A stretch of 28,103 bases of DNA, taken from assembly GCA_934307065.1 (NCBI GenBank), contig CAKRCD010000023.1:1-28103 (forward strand), read 5' to 3'. The DNA is from an uncultured Bariatricus sp. GTDB taxonomy: Bacteria; Bacillota; Clostridia; Lachnospirales; Lachnospiraceae. This document shows, one piece after another, positions 8,557-16,304 of the stretch (its first letter is position 1; each line of letters starts with the position of its first letter). Position numbers and translations under genes: made by a program. The notes beneath the pieces are model-generated. The model was not told where the DNA came from. It was given only the letters and a program-made list of their open reading frames with translations, and searched no databases.

Positions 8557-9735
8557 TTAGTACATCATATTCTGAATTGCAGTTTCATCCATATTTTTCT
8601 CAGTTACCCATGTAAATCCGGTATCTACCACTGCTTCGTTTCCATCTCCCATAACTGCGCGTACACATGCTACAACTGTAGCATAACCAATTCCATATGG
8701 ATTCTGGACAATAAGACCTGAAATCTTACCAGATGCCAGTCTTTCCAGCTGTGCTTTTCCACCGTCAAAACTTACAACCTTATATTCATCCGCATGATCT
8801 GTTCCATCAATTCCTTCAAGCACTGTTTCCGCAACGGTTTCAGAGGTTGTGTAAATTCCTCTTATATTGCTGTGTTTCTCTAACAAATACGTAATCACTT
8901 CTTTATCGGTAATTGCTTCTGCCATAGACGTTACTTCCTCTGATTCTGCTTCAGCTCCTGTGCGTTCTTCCGCAATCTGCCTCTTAACAGCTTCTAAATC
9001 ATCCATGTAGTAAACATTATTTACCGATACACCTGCATGATCTGCTTCAATAGCATCCGCAAATCCCTTTTCTCTTTCTGTCGAAGAAGTGGACGTAGAA
9101 TCCTGAATAAAGGCCAATACCTCTCCTTCATCATTAATCATGTCGCAAAGCTTATCTGCTGCTGTCTTGCCTGCTTCTTCGTTATCTGTATCTACCATGC
9201 ACACCACATCTTTATAATTTGTACCCGAATCAAAGGCTACAATCGGCACTCCATTCTCTGTAGCAAGGTCAAACTGTACCTCACTGGCCGAAGCATCGGC
9301 AAGGGCAATGCCCACCGCAGCCGGATAACGATCAAGTTCTTCATCCAGAATATTTACCTGCTCGTCTACCCCTGTTTCTGATGATGGTGCTGAATAACTG
9401 AGAACAATTTTATCGTTTCCCTTATAACCAAGTGCTGCATTCAATTCATCAACTGCTTTCTGTGCACCTTCCTGCACTGCACTCCAGTATGCAGACTTCT
9501 TTCCTCGTCCTATCAGGGAAATCGTGCTTCCCGCCTCCAGCGTAAGTCCTTGTATATTTCCATATGCACGCGGCTGTAACACGTCCAGCCTGCTATCTTC
9601 CTGACTTTCCTCCGTCGTATTGTTCGTATGCTTCTTTCCTGATGTTGTATCCTTTTTTGACGACGTACCCTGGCAGCCCGTAACAGCCATCATCATACAA
9701 AGAATGCCGGCTAATAATTTTTTCGTTTTCCTCAT
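8557..9735 (-). CDS. Orphan sugar-binding lipoprotein (periplasmic binding protein family 4 type)
   Basis: 392-residue secreted lipoprotein. A signal peptide with lipobox AVTGC (Cys21) is followed by a Ser/Thr/Lys-rich tether and a two-lobe binding fold of the RbsB/ChvE type (TISLIGRGKKSAYWSAVQEG, AVGIALADAS, VPIVAFDSG, KVVSFDGG, IGYATVVACV). The ATG at 9733-9735 has AAAGGAAA about 10 bases upstream. No permease or ATPase lies on either side, so it either serves a transporter encoded elsewhere or acts as a ligand sensor. It is convergent with a two-component system, and its promoter carries tandem 10-bp repeats. Family is well supported; ligand and role are not. Confidence 0.85.
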   Translation of the reverse strand: MRKTKKLLAGILCMMMAVTGCQGTSSKKDTTSGKKHTNNTTEESQEDSRLDVLQPRAYGNIQGLTLEAGSTISLIGRGKKSAYWSAVQEGAQKAVDELNAALGYKGNDKIVLSYSAPSSETGVDEQVNILDEELDRYPAAVGIALADASASEVQFDLATENGVPIVAFDSGTNYKDVVCMVDTDNEEAGKTAADKLCDMINDEGEVLAFIQDSTSTSSTEREKGFADAIEADHAGVSVNNVYYMDDLEAVKRQIAEERTGAEAESEEVTSMAEAITDKEVITYLLEKHSNIRGIYTTSETVAETVLEGIDGTDHADEYKVVSFDGGKAQLERLASGKISGLIVQNPYGIGYATVVACVRAVMGDGNEAVVDTGFTWVTEKNMDETAIQNMMY

Positions 9736-9775
9736 ATAACCATATTTCCTTTCGTCTTCAGTTTACACATTACCC

Positions 9776-9840
9776 ACTATACACCAAATCTCCCAAAAAA
9801 GGAAAAATAATTTCTTAAGTTTTCTTAAATTTTATCAAAT
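9776..9840 (-). promoter_or_regulatory. Candidate activator-dependent promoter with 10-bp direct repeats
   Basis: On the minus strand a good -10 (TATAGT, 9776-9781) lacks a good -35; TTCCTT occupies 9799-9804. Just upstream, written on the plus strand, are TTTCTTAAGT (9811-9820), TTTCTTAAAT (9821-9830) and a weaker TTTATCAAAT (9831-9840), phased at exactly 10 bp. Position and phase fit an OmpR-family activator site. No binding data. Confidence 0.5.
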
Positions 9841-9877
9841 GTTTCTTCATAATTGAGATTTTTACTTTAGTTTCCAC

Positions 9878-9926
9878 TTGTATCTTTGATATATATGTAT
9901 TAAAATAATCTTGTTGCAAACAACAA
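9878..9926 (+). promoter_or_regulatory. Promoter and leader hairpin of the ferredoxin genes
   Basis: TTGTAT (9878-9883) and TAAAAT (9901-9906) are 17 bases apart. Right at the expected transcript start lies a perfect 6-bp inverted repeat, TTGTTG-CAAA-CAACAA (9911-9926). It could be an operator or a 5' stabilising hairpin. Confidence 0.55.
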
Positions 9927-9958
9927 CTCAGAATTATGAATATAAAGGAGGATGTATT

Positions 9959-10135
9959 ATGACAAGTCTGCGTGTTATTTCGGATGATTGCGTATCTTGT
10001 GGAGCTTGTGAATCAGAATGTCCGGTAAGCGCAATTGCCATGGGTAATGCACATATGGAAATTAATCCAGCTATGTGTGCAGGCTGTGGTATCTGCCAGA
10101 CCGTCTGTCCGGTTGGTGCAATCACAGAAGAATAA
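9959..10135 (+). CDS. 2[4Fe-4S] ferredoxin, copy 1
   Basis: 58-residue clostridial-type ferredoxin, a soluble low-potential electron carrier. Two CxxCxxCxxxCP motifs hold the cluster ligands: Cys11, 14, 17, 21 (CVSCGACESECP) and Cys40, 43, 46, 50 (CAGCGICQTVCP). I start at the ATG at 9959, eight bases after AAAGGAGG; an upstream in-frame ATG at 9911 lies on the leader hairpin and has no ribosome site. The partner enzyme is not in the window; hydrogenases and pyruvate:ferredoxin oxidoreductase are typical for the family. A second copy follows after 58 bases. Confidence 0.95.
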   Translation: MTSLRVISDDCVSCGACESECPVSAIAMGNAHMEINPAMCAGCGICQTVCPVGAITEE

Positions 10136-10193
10136 TTTCTCACTTTATTTGCTAATTCTACAAATACTCAATTTGACCAAGGAGGGTTCTATT

Positions 10194-10364
10194 ATGGCAC
10201 GTACTATTTCAGATGATTGCGTATCTTGCGGAGCTTGCGAATCAGAATGTCCAGTTGGCGCAATCGCTATGGGCAGTGATCATATGGAAATTAATGCAGA
10301 TGCATGTATCGATTGCGGTGCATGTGAAAATGCATGTCCAATGAGCGCTATCAGCGAAGCATAA
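10194..10364 (+). CDS. 2[4Fe-4S] ferredoxin, copy 2
   Basis: 56-residue paralogue of the preceding ferredoxin. Cluster ligands are Cys9, 12, 15, 19 (CVSCGACESECP) and Cys38, 41, 44, 48 (CIDCGACENACP). The N-terminal cluster half is nearly identical to copy 1 in protein and DNA. The C-terminal half has diverged and is more acidic (SDHMEINADACIDCG). Its own site AAGGAGGG lies 8 bases before the ATG. A terminator follows, so the two copies form a compact unit from the promoter near 9878. Confidence 0.95.
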   Translation: MARTISDDCVSCGACESECPVGAIAMGSDHMEINADACIDCGACENACPMSAISEA

Positions 10365-10391
10365 TTTGTACATAACATGTACATGTAAGTT

Positions 10392-10428
10392 ACCAGCTTT
10401 TGTACTTTACAGAAGCTGGTTTTTTTTG
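10392..10428 (+). terminator. Rho-independent terminator of the ferredoxin unit
   Basis: ACCAGCTT (10392-10399) pairs with AAGCTGGT (10413-10420), followed by an unbroken T run to 10428. Confidence 0.9.
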
Positions 10429-10495
10429 TACAATTTGTCGAACGATTCTCGTCCCATTTTCTGCTTCTTATGTTAAAATATATTTGATAAGCAAT

Positions 10496-10520
10496 TACCT
10501 CAGAACTACTTTTTGAGGTA
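10496..10520 (+). promoter_or_regulatory. Inverted repeat in the leader of the MerR-type gene
   Basis: TACCTCA (10496-10502) and TGAGGTA (10514-10520) form a perfect 7-bp inverted repeat with an 11-base loop. It ends just before the AAGGAGG of the next gene. A TAAAAT at 10474-10479 could be the -10 box, but no convincing -35 is seen. Operator or RNA hairpin cannot be separated by eye. Confidence 0.35.
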
Positions 10521-10540
10521 TGAATAAGGAGGTTAATCGT

Positions 10541-11137
10541 ATGGGCGAGGTTCACTATCTGATTTCAGAGACCGCCAAACGTGTGGGGGTTGAATCTCAT
10601 GCACTTCGCCACTGGGAGGAGGAGCTTTCCCTTCCAATCGGGCGCACAGAAATGGGACATCGTTACTATACGGAAGAAGATATACAGCTTTTCAGTTGTA
10701 TCAAAGAACTTAAAGAACAAGGCATTCTCTTAAAAGAAATCAAAGAATTACTCCCCGATATCTTACATACCAAAGCACTTCTCAAATCGAAAAAAGAGAT
10801 TCCGACTTCCGCAGATACTGTTTCTGTTGCAAATACAGTCTCTTCTGCCGAAGTCCTCACTTCACAACCCGGACTCGCTGATTTTCAGGCATTTTTAGGA
10901 ACGACTCTGCAAAATGTAATTACTGAAAACAACAAAATACTGGAAGAGAACATTTCCCGAAATGTTTCAGAGCAAATTGCCAAAGAAATGGATCTAATGT
11001 TAAGCGCCAAAGAACGTCTGGAGGAAGACCGTTTCCGCAAACTGGATCATCTGATTCGTCAGCAGCAAACCATACGCAAGGAAACCTCCCGTTCCACCGT
11101 ATCGCGCTATCTGCGTCGGTTTCTCGGAGAATCCTAG
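10541..11137 (+). CDS. MerR-type winged-helix DNA-binding protein with helical C-terminal tail
   Basis: 198-residue protein. The N-terminus (about 5-75) is a MerR-type winged helix: YLISETAKRVGVESHALRHW, then GHRYYTEEDI and an IKELKEQGILLKEIKELL helix. A Ser/Thr/Val-rich linker (about 85-120) leads to a long polar, probably coiled-coil segment (about 125-185, ISRNVSEQIAKEMDL) and a basic end (TSRSTVSRYLRRFL). There is no cysteine cluster or obvious effector domain, so it is unlike metal- or drug-sensing MerR proteins. The layout recalls RacA-like or DUF3967-type proteins, but I cannot assign a function. The ATG at 10541 has AAGGAGG 9 bases upstream, while an ATG at 10520 precedes that site. 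Confidence 0.85.
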   Translation: MGEVHYLISETAKRVGVESHALRHWEEELSLPIGRTEMGHRYYTEEDIQLFSCIKELKEQGILLKEIKELLPDILHTKALLKSKKEIPTSADTVSVANTVSSAEVLTSQPGLADFQAFLGTTLQNVITENNKILEENISRNVSEQIAKEMDLMLSAKERLEEDRFRKLDHLIRQQQTIRKETSRSTVSRYLRRFLGES

Positions 11138-11177
11138 TTTTCTTAACCAATAGGACATTTATCCAATGTATACGTAC

Positions 11178-11226
11178 AAAATCTCACAGGCATTTTCTTA
11201 TTTTCAAGAAATACTTGTGAGATTTT
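11178..11226. terminator. Bidirectional terminator hairpin between the MerR-type gene and dnaB
   Basis: AAAATCTCACA (11178-11188) pairs perfectly with TGTGAGATTTT (11216-11226), and an inner TTTCTT/AAGAAA (11194-11199, 11206-11211) extends the hairpin. It sits between convergent genes, with T-rich tails on both strands. Confidence 0.75.
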
Positions 11227-11245
11227 CATTCTGTATTTGTTTATT

Positions 11246-12592
11246 TTATTCCTGTGGCTGCCTCTGCGAATTTGCAAACTTGGTGTACTGTGGCAGCCAG
11301 GTAAGTGTCACTGTCCCAATCGGACCATTTCTCTGCTTTGCTATGATAATCTCGGCTTCATTGACATGCTCTGTATCTTTATGGTAATAATCATCTCGAT
11401 AGATAAACATTACCACGTCGGCATCCTGCTCAATGGCACCGGACTCACGCAAATCCGAAAGCATTGGTCTGTGATCCGGTCTCTGTTCTACCGCACGGCT
11501 GAGCTGTGACAGTGAGATAACCGGAACATTCAGTTCTCTGGCAACTGCCTTTAAAGACCGGGAAATATCTGAGATTTCCTGCTGCCGAGAATCACTTCGC
11601 TTACCCACGCTTCCGCTCATCAACTGCAAATAGTCGATAATAATCATATCCAGTCCATGTTCCAGCTTATATTTTCTACATTTCGATCGTAATTCTGAAA
11701 TGGAAATACCGGGCGTATCATCAATAATCAGATTTGACTTTCCAATGGTACCTGCCCCCTCTATCAGTTTCTCCCAGTCAGAGTCTTTCAAATTACCGGT
11801 TCTGAGAAGCTGGGCATCTACATAGGACTCTAAAGAAAACAATCGGTTTACCAGCTGTTCCTTTGACATTTCCAGACTGAAAATAGCGACAGTCTTATTC
11901 TGACGGAAAGCAACGTGCTGGGCAATATTAAGGACAAACGCTGTTTTTCCCATTGACGGACGGGCTGCCACCAGAATAAAGTCTGACGGCTGAAATCCGG
12001 ATGTCTTATAATCCAAATCAATGAATCCCGTCGGAATCCCGGTCACTGTACCTTTGCTCTTGGAAGCCTTCTCAATCTTCTCCAGTGCATTTAAAACAAC
12101 CTGTCTGATTGGCACATAATCACTGGCTCCACGATTCTGAACCAACTCAAATACCTGTTTCTCTGTGCGTTCCATAATTGCCTCTACCGGTTCTTTTGCA
12201 AGATAACAGGCATTGGTAATCTCATCATTCATCTTAATCATTTTACGAAGAAGAGACTTCTCTGCTACAATCTCAGCATAGTATTTAATATTCGCTGATG
12301 TAGGAACTGCAGCAACCAAATCTCTTACAAACTCCAGGCTGCTGATTTCTTCCGGCACATCCTTCTCTTTCAAACGATTTTGAAGAGTAATTAAGTCTAC
12401 CGGTTTCCCCTCGTTAAAGAGTTCCACCACGGAATCAAATACTACCCCATATGCAGTCTGATAGAAATCTTCTCCACTGATTATCTCAGAAGCTGTAGTT
12501 ATGGCATCTTTGTCCATCAGCATCGCCCCCACTACAGACTGTTCTGCTTCTATACTGTGCGGCGGCACCCGCTTAATGAGCGCTTCATCCAT
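11246..12592 (-). CDS. dnaB: Replicative DNA helicase DnaB (DnaC in Bacillus naming)
   Basis: 448-residue hexameric 5'-3' replicative helicase. An N-terminal DnaB domain begins near PPHSIEAEQSVVGAML. The RecA-like motor has Walker A AARPSMGKTA (from 209), Walker B MIIIDYLQLMSG and a C-terminal segment SDLRESGAIEQDADVVMFIYR. There is no intein. AGGAGG lies 7 bases before the ATG and overlaps the end of rplI, which is only 11 bases away. This gives a gdpP-rplI-dnaB operon, a conserved order in Firmicutes. Confidence 0.97.
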   Translation of the reverse strand: MDEALIKRVPPHSIEAEQSVVGAMLMDKDAITTASEIISGEDFYQTAYGVVFDSVVELFNEGKPVDLITLQNRLKEKDVPEEISSLEFVRDLVAAVPTSANIKYYAEIVAEKSLLRKMIKMNDEITNACYLAKEPVEAIMERTEKQVFELVQNRGASDYVPIRQVVLNALEKIEKASKSKGTVTGIPTGFIDLDYKTSGFQPSDFILVAARPSMGKTAFVLNIAQHVAFRQNKTVAIFSLEMSKEQLVNRLFSLESYVDAQLLRTGNLKDSDWEKLIEGAGTIGKSNLIIDDTPGISISELRSKCRKYKLEHGLDMIIIDYLQLMSGSVGKRSDSRQQEISDISRSLKAVARELNVPVISLSQLSRAVEQRPDHRPMLSDLRESGAIEQDADVVMFIYRDDYYHKDTEHVNEAEIIIAKQRNGPIGTVTLTWLPQYTKFANSQRQPQE

Positions 12593-12603
12593 CTTATTTC
12601 CTC

Positions 12604-13050
12604 CTAAGCTTCTCCTACATGAACTTTCAGTTCTGCAGTTACTTTCGCATGCAGTTTTACCGGAACAATATAGGTTCCAAGACTTTTAATGGCATCCTTC
12701 ATCTGGATTTTCTTTTTATCAATATCATAACCCATCTGCTCTTTTACTGCGGTAGCAATTTCTTTAGAAGACACAGAACCAAAGGTTCTTCCTCCTTCTC
12801 CTGTTTTAATTGTAACTTCTACTTTCCCTGCTTCAATTTTCTTTGCAAGTTCTTTTGCCGCATCCAATACTTCCTGTGCAACTTTTTCTTCATTCTGCTT
12901 GTGAAGCTTCAAATCATTCAGATTCTTTCCCGTTGCCTCAAGTCCCAATTTCTTCGGAAGAATAAAATTTCTCGCATATCCGTCATTGACATTTACGATT
13001 TCTCCCTTTTTTCCAAGTGATTTCACATCTTCTAATAATATAACTTTCAT
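12604..13050 (-). CDS. rplI: 50S ribosomal protein L9
   Basis: 148 residues, the normal size. The N-terminal domain [19 protein letters not shown] with [12 protein letters not shown] binds 23S rRNA near the L1 stalk base. A long charged helix connects to the C-terminal domain ([17 protein letters not shown]). It starts 3 bases after the gdpP stop, with GGAGAAG inside the end of gdpP, and is followed at once by dnaB, so all three are one transcript. Confidence 0.97.
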   Translation of the reverse strand: MKVILLEDVKSLGKKGEIVNVNDGYARNFILPKKLGLEATGKNLNDLKLHKQNEEKVAQEVLDAAKELAKKIEAGKVEVTIKTGEGGRTFGSVSSKEIATAVKEQMGYDIDKKKIQMKDAIKSLGTYIVPVKLHAKVTAELKVHVGEA

Positions 13051-13053
13051 TGT

Positions 13054-15102
13054 CTATACTTCTCCTTTTTCCAGCATTGTATCAATCACATTCTTAAGTG
13101 CAGCTACCGCTTCATCCATATCTGTGTGGTCAAACTGGACTCCTGCTGCTGTAATATGTCCTCCTCCGCCGAGTGCTTCCATAATTCTCTGGACATTCAC
13201 TTCATCAATAGAACGGGCACTCACATAAATCTTTCCATTATAAGTTGTGAGTACAAAAGATGCCTTAATCTCATCAATATTAAGCAGCTCATTCGCTGCC
13301 TGTGCACCTACAATCGTCGGACTTGCAATGTCCAGATCCTCGGCCCTTGCAATTGCAAACACATCCCGGTAAACTTCTGCCTGTGTAATTACCGCTGCCT
13401 TTGCCCTGTAAGAAGCAATGTCATCACGGAGTAATTTACGCACATGGGTAATATCAGCTCCGCATCTTCTTAAGTAAGCAGCTGCCTCAAAGGTACGTAC
13501 CCCGGCTCTTGTCATAAAGTTATTGGTATCAATCATAATACCGGCATACATACTGTTTGCCTCAATCGGCTTTAATTTCAAATCATCATTAATATATTGA
13601 AGTACCTCAGCAACCATTTCACACGCAGAAGATGCATATGGTTCAATATAAGAAAGCACCGCATTCTCAATCATATTATCACTCTGTCTGTGGTGGTCGA
13701 GTACTGCAATGGTTTTGCTCATCTTCAGTAATTGCTCGCATTCTGTCATTTCCGGTTTGTTTGTATCTACCACAATTACCATAGTATTTTCATCTGCAAG
13801 TTCTTCCGCCTCATGTGAATTGATGAACAACTGCTCCGGATACGCAGGATTATTCTTAAATTCTTCATAGAACGGACGTACTGTACTGTTTATATCGTTG
13901 ATGACAATATTCACTTTTTTCTTCAGAGAATCTGCCGCTTTATAAATACCAATTGCCGCGCCAAAGGAATCGGCATCTGTCATCTTGTGTCCCATAACCA
14001 TAACTCGTTCTTTGGTCATCATAAACTCACGGAGTGCCTCTGCCTTTACTCTGGCTTTTACTCTTGTATTCTTGGAAGTCTGCTCACGCTTACCTCCATG
14101 GTAAGATATTCCTCTGCATGTTTTTACGACTGCCTGATCCCCGCCTCTTGCAAGCGCAAGATCGATTGCCACGCGCGCATAATTGTATCCTGTTACATAG
14201 GAATCCGAACCGATTCCAAGTCCGATACTAAGTGTTACCGGCACTTCATTACCGATATTAACACTCTTTACCTCTTCCAACAAAGAGAACTTATCTTCCA
14301 CCATCTTCTGAAAACTGATTTTCTTAATTACGATAAAATATTTATCCTTCTCCAGCTTCTTTACTATACCGCTGAGTCCGGCTACATACTGATTAATCTT
14401 ACGGTCAATGAGTGCGACTAAAAGAGACTGCCTTACTTCTTCCACACTTTCCATAACCTCATCATAATTATCAATATAAATCAGACCGGCTACCATACGC
14501 TGTCTTTCATTTTCTGTAATATAATGATTCAGTTCTGTTACATCCTGAAAATGTACTGCGATAAAATTCTCTTTTCCATTTGGAAGCTGAACCAGTTGTT
14601 CCGTCTCATTAAACCCATTGGCAGATACATAACGTACTTCTGCCTGATAATCCCGGTCTTCATATCCAACTTCCAGCGTGATAACCTCATCTGTATTCTT
14701 TGGAAACACACCACTGTGAAGTTCCGGTATATACTTTTCTATACATGCATCCTTCCTTATGCCCTCACCCATCATATGATAAAATTCTTCATTCGCCCAC
14801 AGAATTCTGCCATCATCCATGAGCAGCACATAAGGCGCCGGCAGTTCAGACAAAAGAGCATTCTGCATACTGCCATACCGCGATGCAAATTCTATCATAT
14901 CTGACAAAAGGGTATTTCTTCCATGAAAATATATCAGTATTGCACCCACCAGGTAAGCTGCTACGAAAATCATCATAACTGTACCTGCTTTTCGATTCTG
15001 TCTGAAAAGCCATACATCAATTGCTGCCAGTACCACGGTCATGATGATCGGCCACTGCATATATAACCTTAACTGTCCTTTTAATTTTATATCTTGATCC
15101 AT
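13054..15102 (-). CDS. gdpP: Cyclic-di-AMP phosphodiesterase GdpP (DHH/DHHA1 family)
   Basis: 682-residue membrane enzyme that cleaves c-di-AMP to pApA. There are two N-terminal membrane segments (about 15-33 and 41-59), a PAS-like domain (about 80-190), a degenerate GGDEF-like domain (about 200-330) without an active GGDEF signature, a DHH domain and a DHHA1 domain. Metal-site residues visible are His372, Asp376 and Asp378 (GHKMTDADS), Asp446 (VVDTNKPE) and the DHH triplet 469-471. GGGGHITAAG lies near 645. I start at the ATG at 15100-15102: AGAGGA sits 6 bases upstream, and the predicted transcript start leaves almost no leader for the tandem ATGs at 15121-15126. Those give an 8-residue longer protein. 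First gene of gdpP-rplI-dnaB. Confidence 0.93.
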   Translation of the reverse strand: MDQDIKLKGQLRLYMQWPIIMTVVLAAIDVWLFRQNRKAGTVMMIFVAAYLVGAILIYFHGRNTLLSDMIEFASRYGSMQNALLSELPAPYVLLMDDGRILWANEEFYHMMGEGIRKDACIEKYIPELHSGVFPKNTDEVITLEVGYEDRDYQAEVRYVSANGFNETEQLVQLPNGKENFIAVHFQDVTELNHYITENERQRMVAGLIYIDNYDEVMESVEEVRQSLLVALIDRKINQYVAGLSGIVKKLEKDKYFIVIKKISFQKMVEDKFSLLEEVKSVNIGNEVPVTLSIGLGIGSDSYVTGYNYARVAIDLALARGGDQAVVKTCRGISYHGGKREQTSKNTRVKARVKAEALREFMMTKERVMVMGHKMTDADSFGAAIGIYKAADSLKKKVNIVINDINSTVRPFYEEFKNNPAYPEQLFINSHEAEELADENTMVIVVDTNKPEMTECEQLLKMSKTIAVLDHHRQSDNMIENAVLSYIEPYASSACEMVAEVLQYINDDLKLKPIEANSMYAGIMIDTNNFMTRAGVRTFEAAAYLRRCGADITHVRKLLRDDIASYRAKAAVITQAEVYRDVFAIARAEDLDIASPTIVGAQAANELLNIDEIKASFVLTTYNGKIYVSARSIDEVNVQRIMEALGGGGHITAAGVQFDHTDMDEAVAALKNVIDTMLEKGEV

Positions 15103-15135
15103 ATGCCATCCTCTTTTATCCATCATTGTCCTACC

Positions 15136-15164
15136 ATTATAGCACTGTTTTACCGATTTGGAAA
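15136..15164 (-). promoter_or_regulatory. Promoter of gdpP-rplI-dnaB
   Basis: On the minus strand TTTCCA (15159-15164), 17 bases, then a perfect TATAAT (15136-15141). Transcription should begin near 15129, about 27 bases before the preferred gdpP start. Confidence 0.65.
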
Positions 15165-15210
15165 GAATAAAGAATACACCCTTGCATATTCATCGAATCT
15201 TAAAAAATCG

Positions 15211-15242
15211 AAAAAACTCATCGGAACATATTTCCAATGAGT
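15211..15242 (-). terminator. Terminator after galE
   Basis: Read on the minus strand, ACTCATTGGAA pairs with TTCCGATGAGT (15216-15242, one mismatch), followed by a run of T. It ends the sugar operon 13 bases after the galE stop and isolates it from the gdpP promoter. Confidence 0.8.
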
Positions 15243-15255
15243 CTTTCCTGATTTT

Positions 15256-16275
15256 TTATTTCGTCTGATAGCCGTCCGGATTCTGGCTCTGCCATCTCCA
15301 TGCATCTTCGCACATTTCTTTTAAACCTCTTTCAGCTGTCCATCCAAGCTCTTCTTTCGCTTTTGCTGCATCTGAATAGCAAGATGCAATATCCCCTGCT
15401 CTTCTTGCCTTAATCTGGTAAGGCACTTTGCGTCCTGATGCTTCTTCAAAAGCATGAACCATATCAAGTACAGAATAACCTGTTCCGGTTCCCAGATTAT
15501 AGATACTTACTCCGGCTTTTTCCTGAATCTTCTTCAAAGCTTTGACATGACCGATTGCCAAATCTACTACATGAATATAGTCACGCACCCCGGTTCCGTC
15601 CGGTGTATCATAATCATTACCGAATACACCCAGACACTCCAGTTTTCCAATAGCAACCTGTGCCACATACGGCATCAAGTTGTTCGGAATTCCTTTTGGG
15701 TCCTCTCCAATCAATCCGCTCTTATGTGCTCCAATTGGGTTAAAGTAACGTAACAATACTACATTCCATTCCGGGTCAGCAGTATGTAAATCTGTCAGAA
15801 TCTGTTCCAGCATCCATTTTGTCCATCCATAAGGATTGGTGCATATTCCCTTCGGGCATTCTTCCGTAATCGGAATAAACGCAGGTTCTCCGTAAATCGT
15901 TGCAGAAGAACTGAAAATAATATTCTTTACACCGTGATTACGCATCACATCGCAAAGACGAAGCGTACCTGAAATATTATTATCATAATATTCCAAAGGT
16001 TTTGCCACGGATTCTCCTACTGCCTTCAATCCGGCAAAATGAATAACACATTCCACAGACTCTTTGTCAAAAATCTGATTCAGCACGTCCGTATCACGGA
16101 TATCTGCCTCATAAAATTTCACATTTTTTCCTGTAATCTTCTCCACTCTTCTAAGTGATTCCTGCGAAGAATTACATAAATTGTCAACTACAATTACTTC
16201 ATATCCTGCATTCAAAAGTTCCACGCAGGTATGACTGCCGATAAATCCAGCTCCACCAGTCACTAAGATAGCCAT
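15256..16275 (-). CDS. galE: UDP-glucose/UDP-hexosamine 4-epimerase GalE
   Basis: 339-residue short-chain dehydrogenase-type epimerase that inverts C4 of UDP-sugars using bound NAD. The Rossmann motif GGAGFIGSH occupies 7-15. The catalytic SSS (122-124) precedes YGWTK (Tyr149, Lys153). Full family length. Here it is last in an operon with a hexosamine-type kinase and a nucleotidyltransferase, so the likely use is UDP-GalNAc/UDP-GlcNAc or UDP-Gal/UDP-Glc interconversion during sugar breakdown. Substrate range (N-acetyl or not) cannot be read off with confidence. AGGAGG lies 9 bases before the ATG, and a terminator follows. Confidence 0.93.
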   Translation of the reverse strand: MAILVTGGAGFIGSHTCVELLNAGYEVIVVDNLCNSSQESLRRVEKITGKNVKFYEADIRDTDVLNQIFDKESVECVIHFAGLKAVGESVAKPLEYYDNNISGTLRLCDVMRNHGVKNIIFSSSATIYGEPAFIPITEECPKGICTNPYGWTKWMLEQILTDLHTADPEWNVVLLRYFNPIGAHKSGLIGEDPKGIPNNLMPYVAQVAIGKLECLGVFGNDYDTPDGTGVRDYIHVVDLAIGHVKALKKIQEKAGVSIYNLGTGTGYSVLDMVHAFEEASGRKVPYQIKARRAGDIASCYSDAAKAKEELGWTAERGLKEMCEDAWRWQSQNPDGYQTK

Positions 16276-16304
16276 GATTCATTCCTCCTTAGCCAAAGCT
16301 TTTC

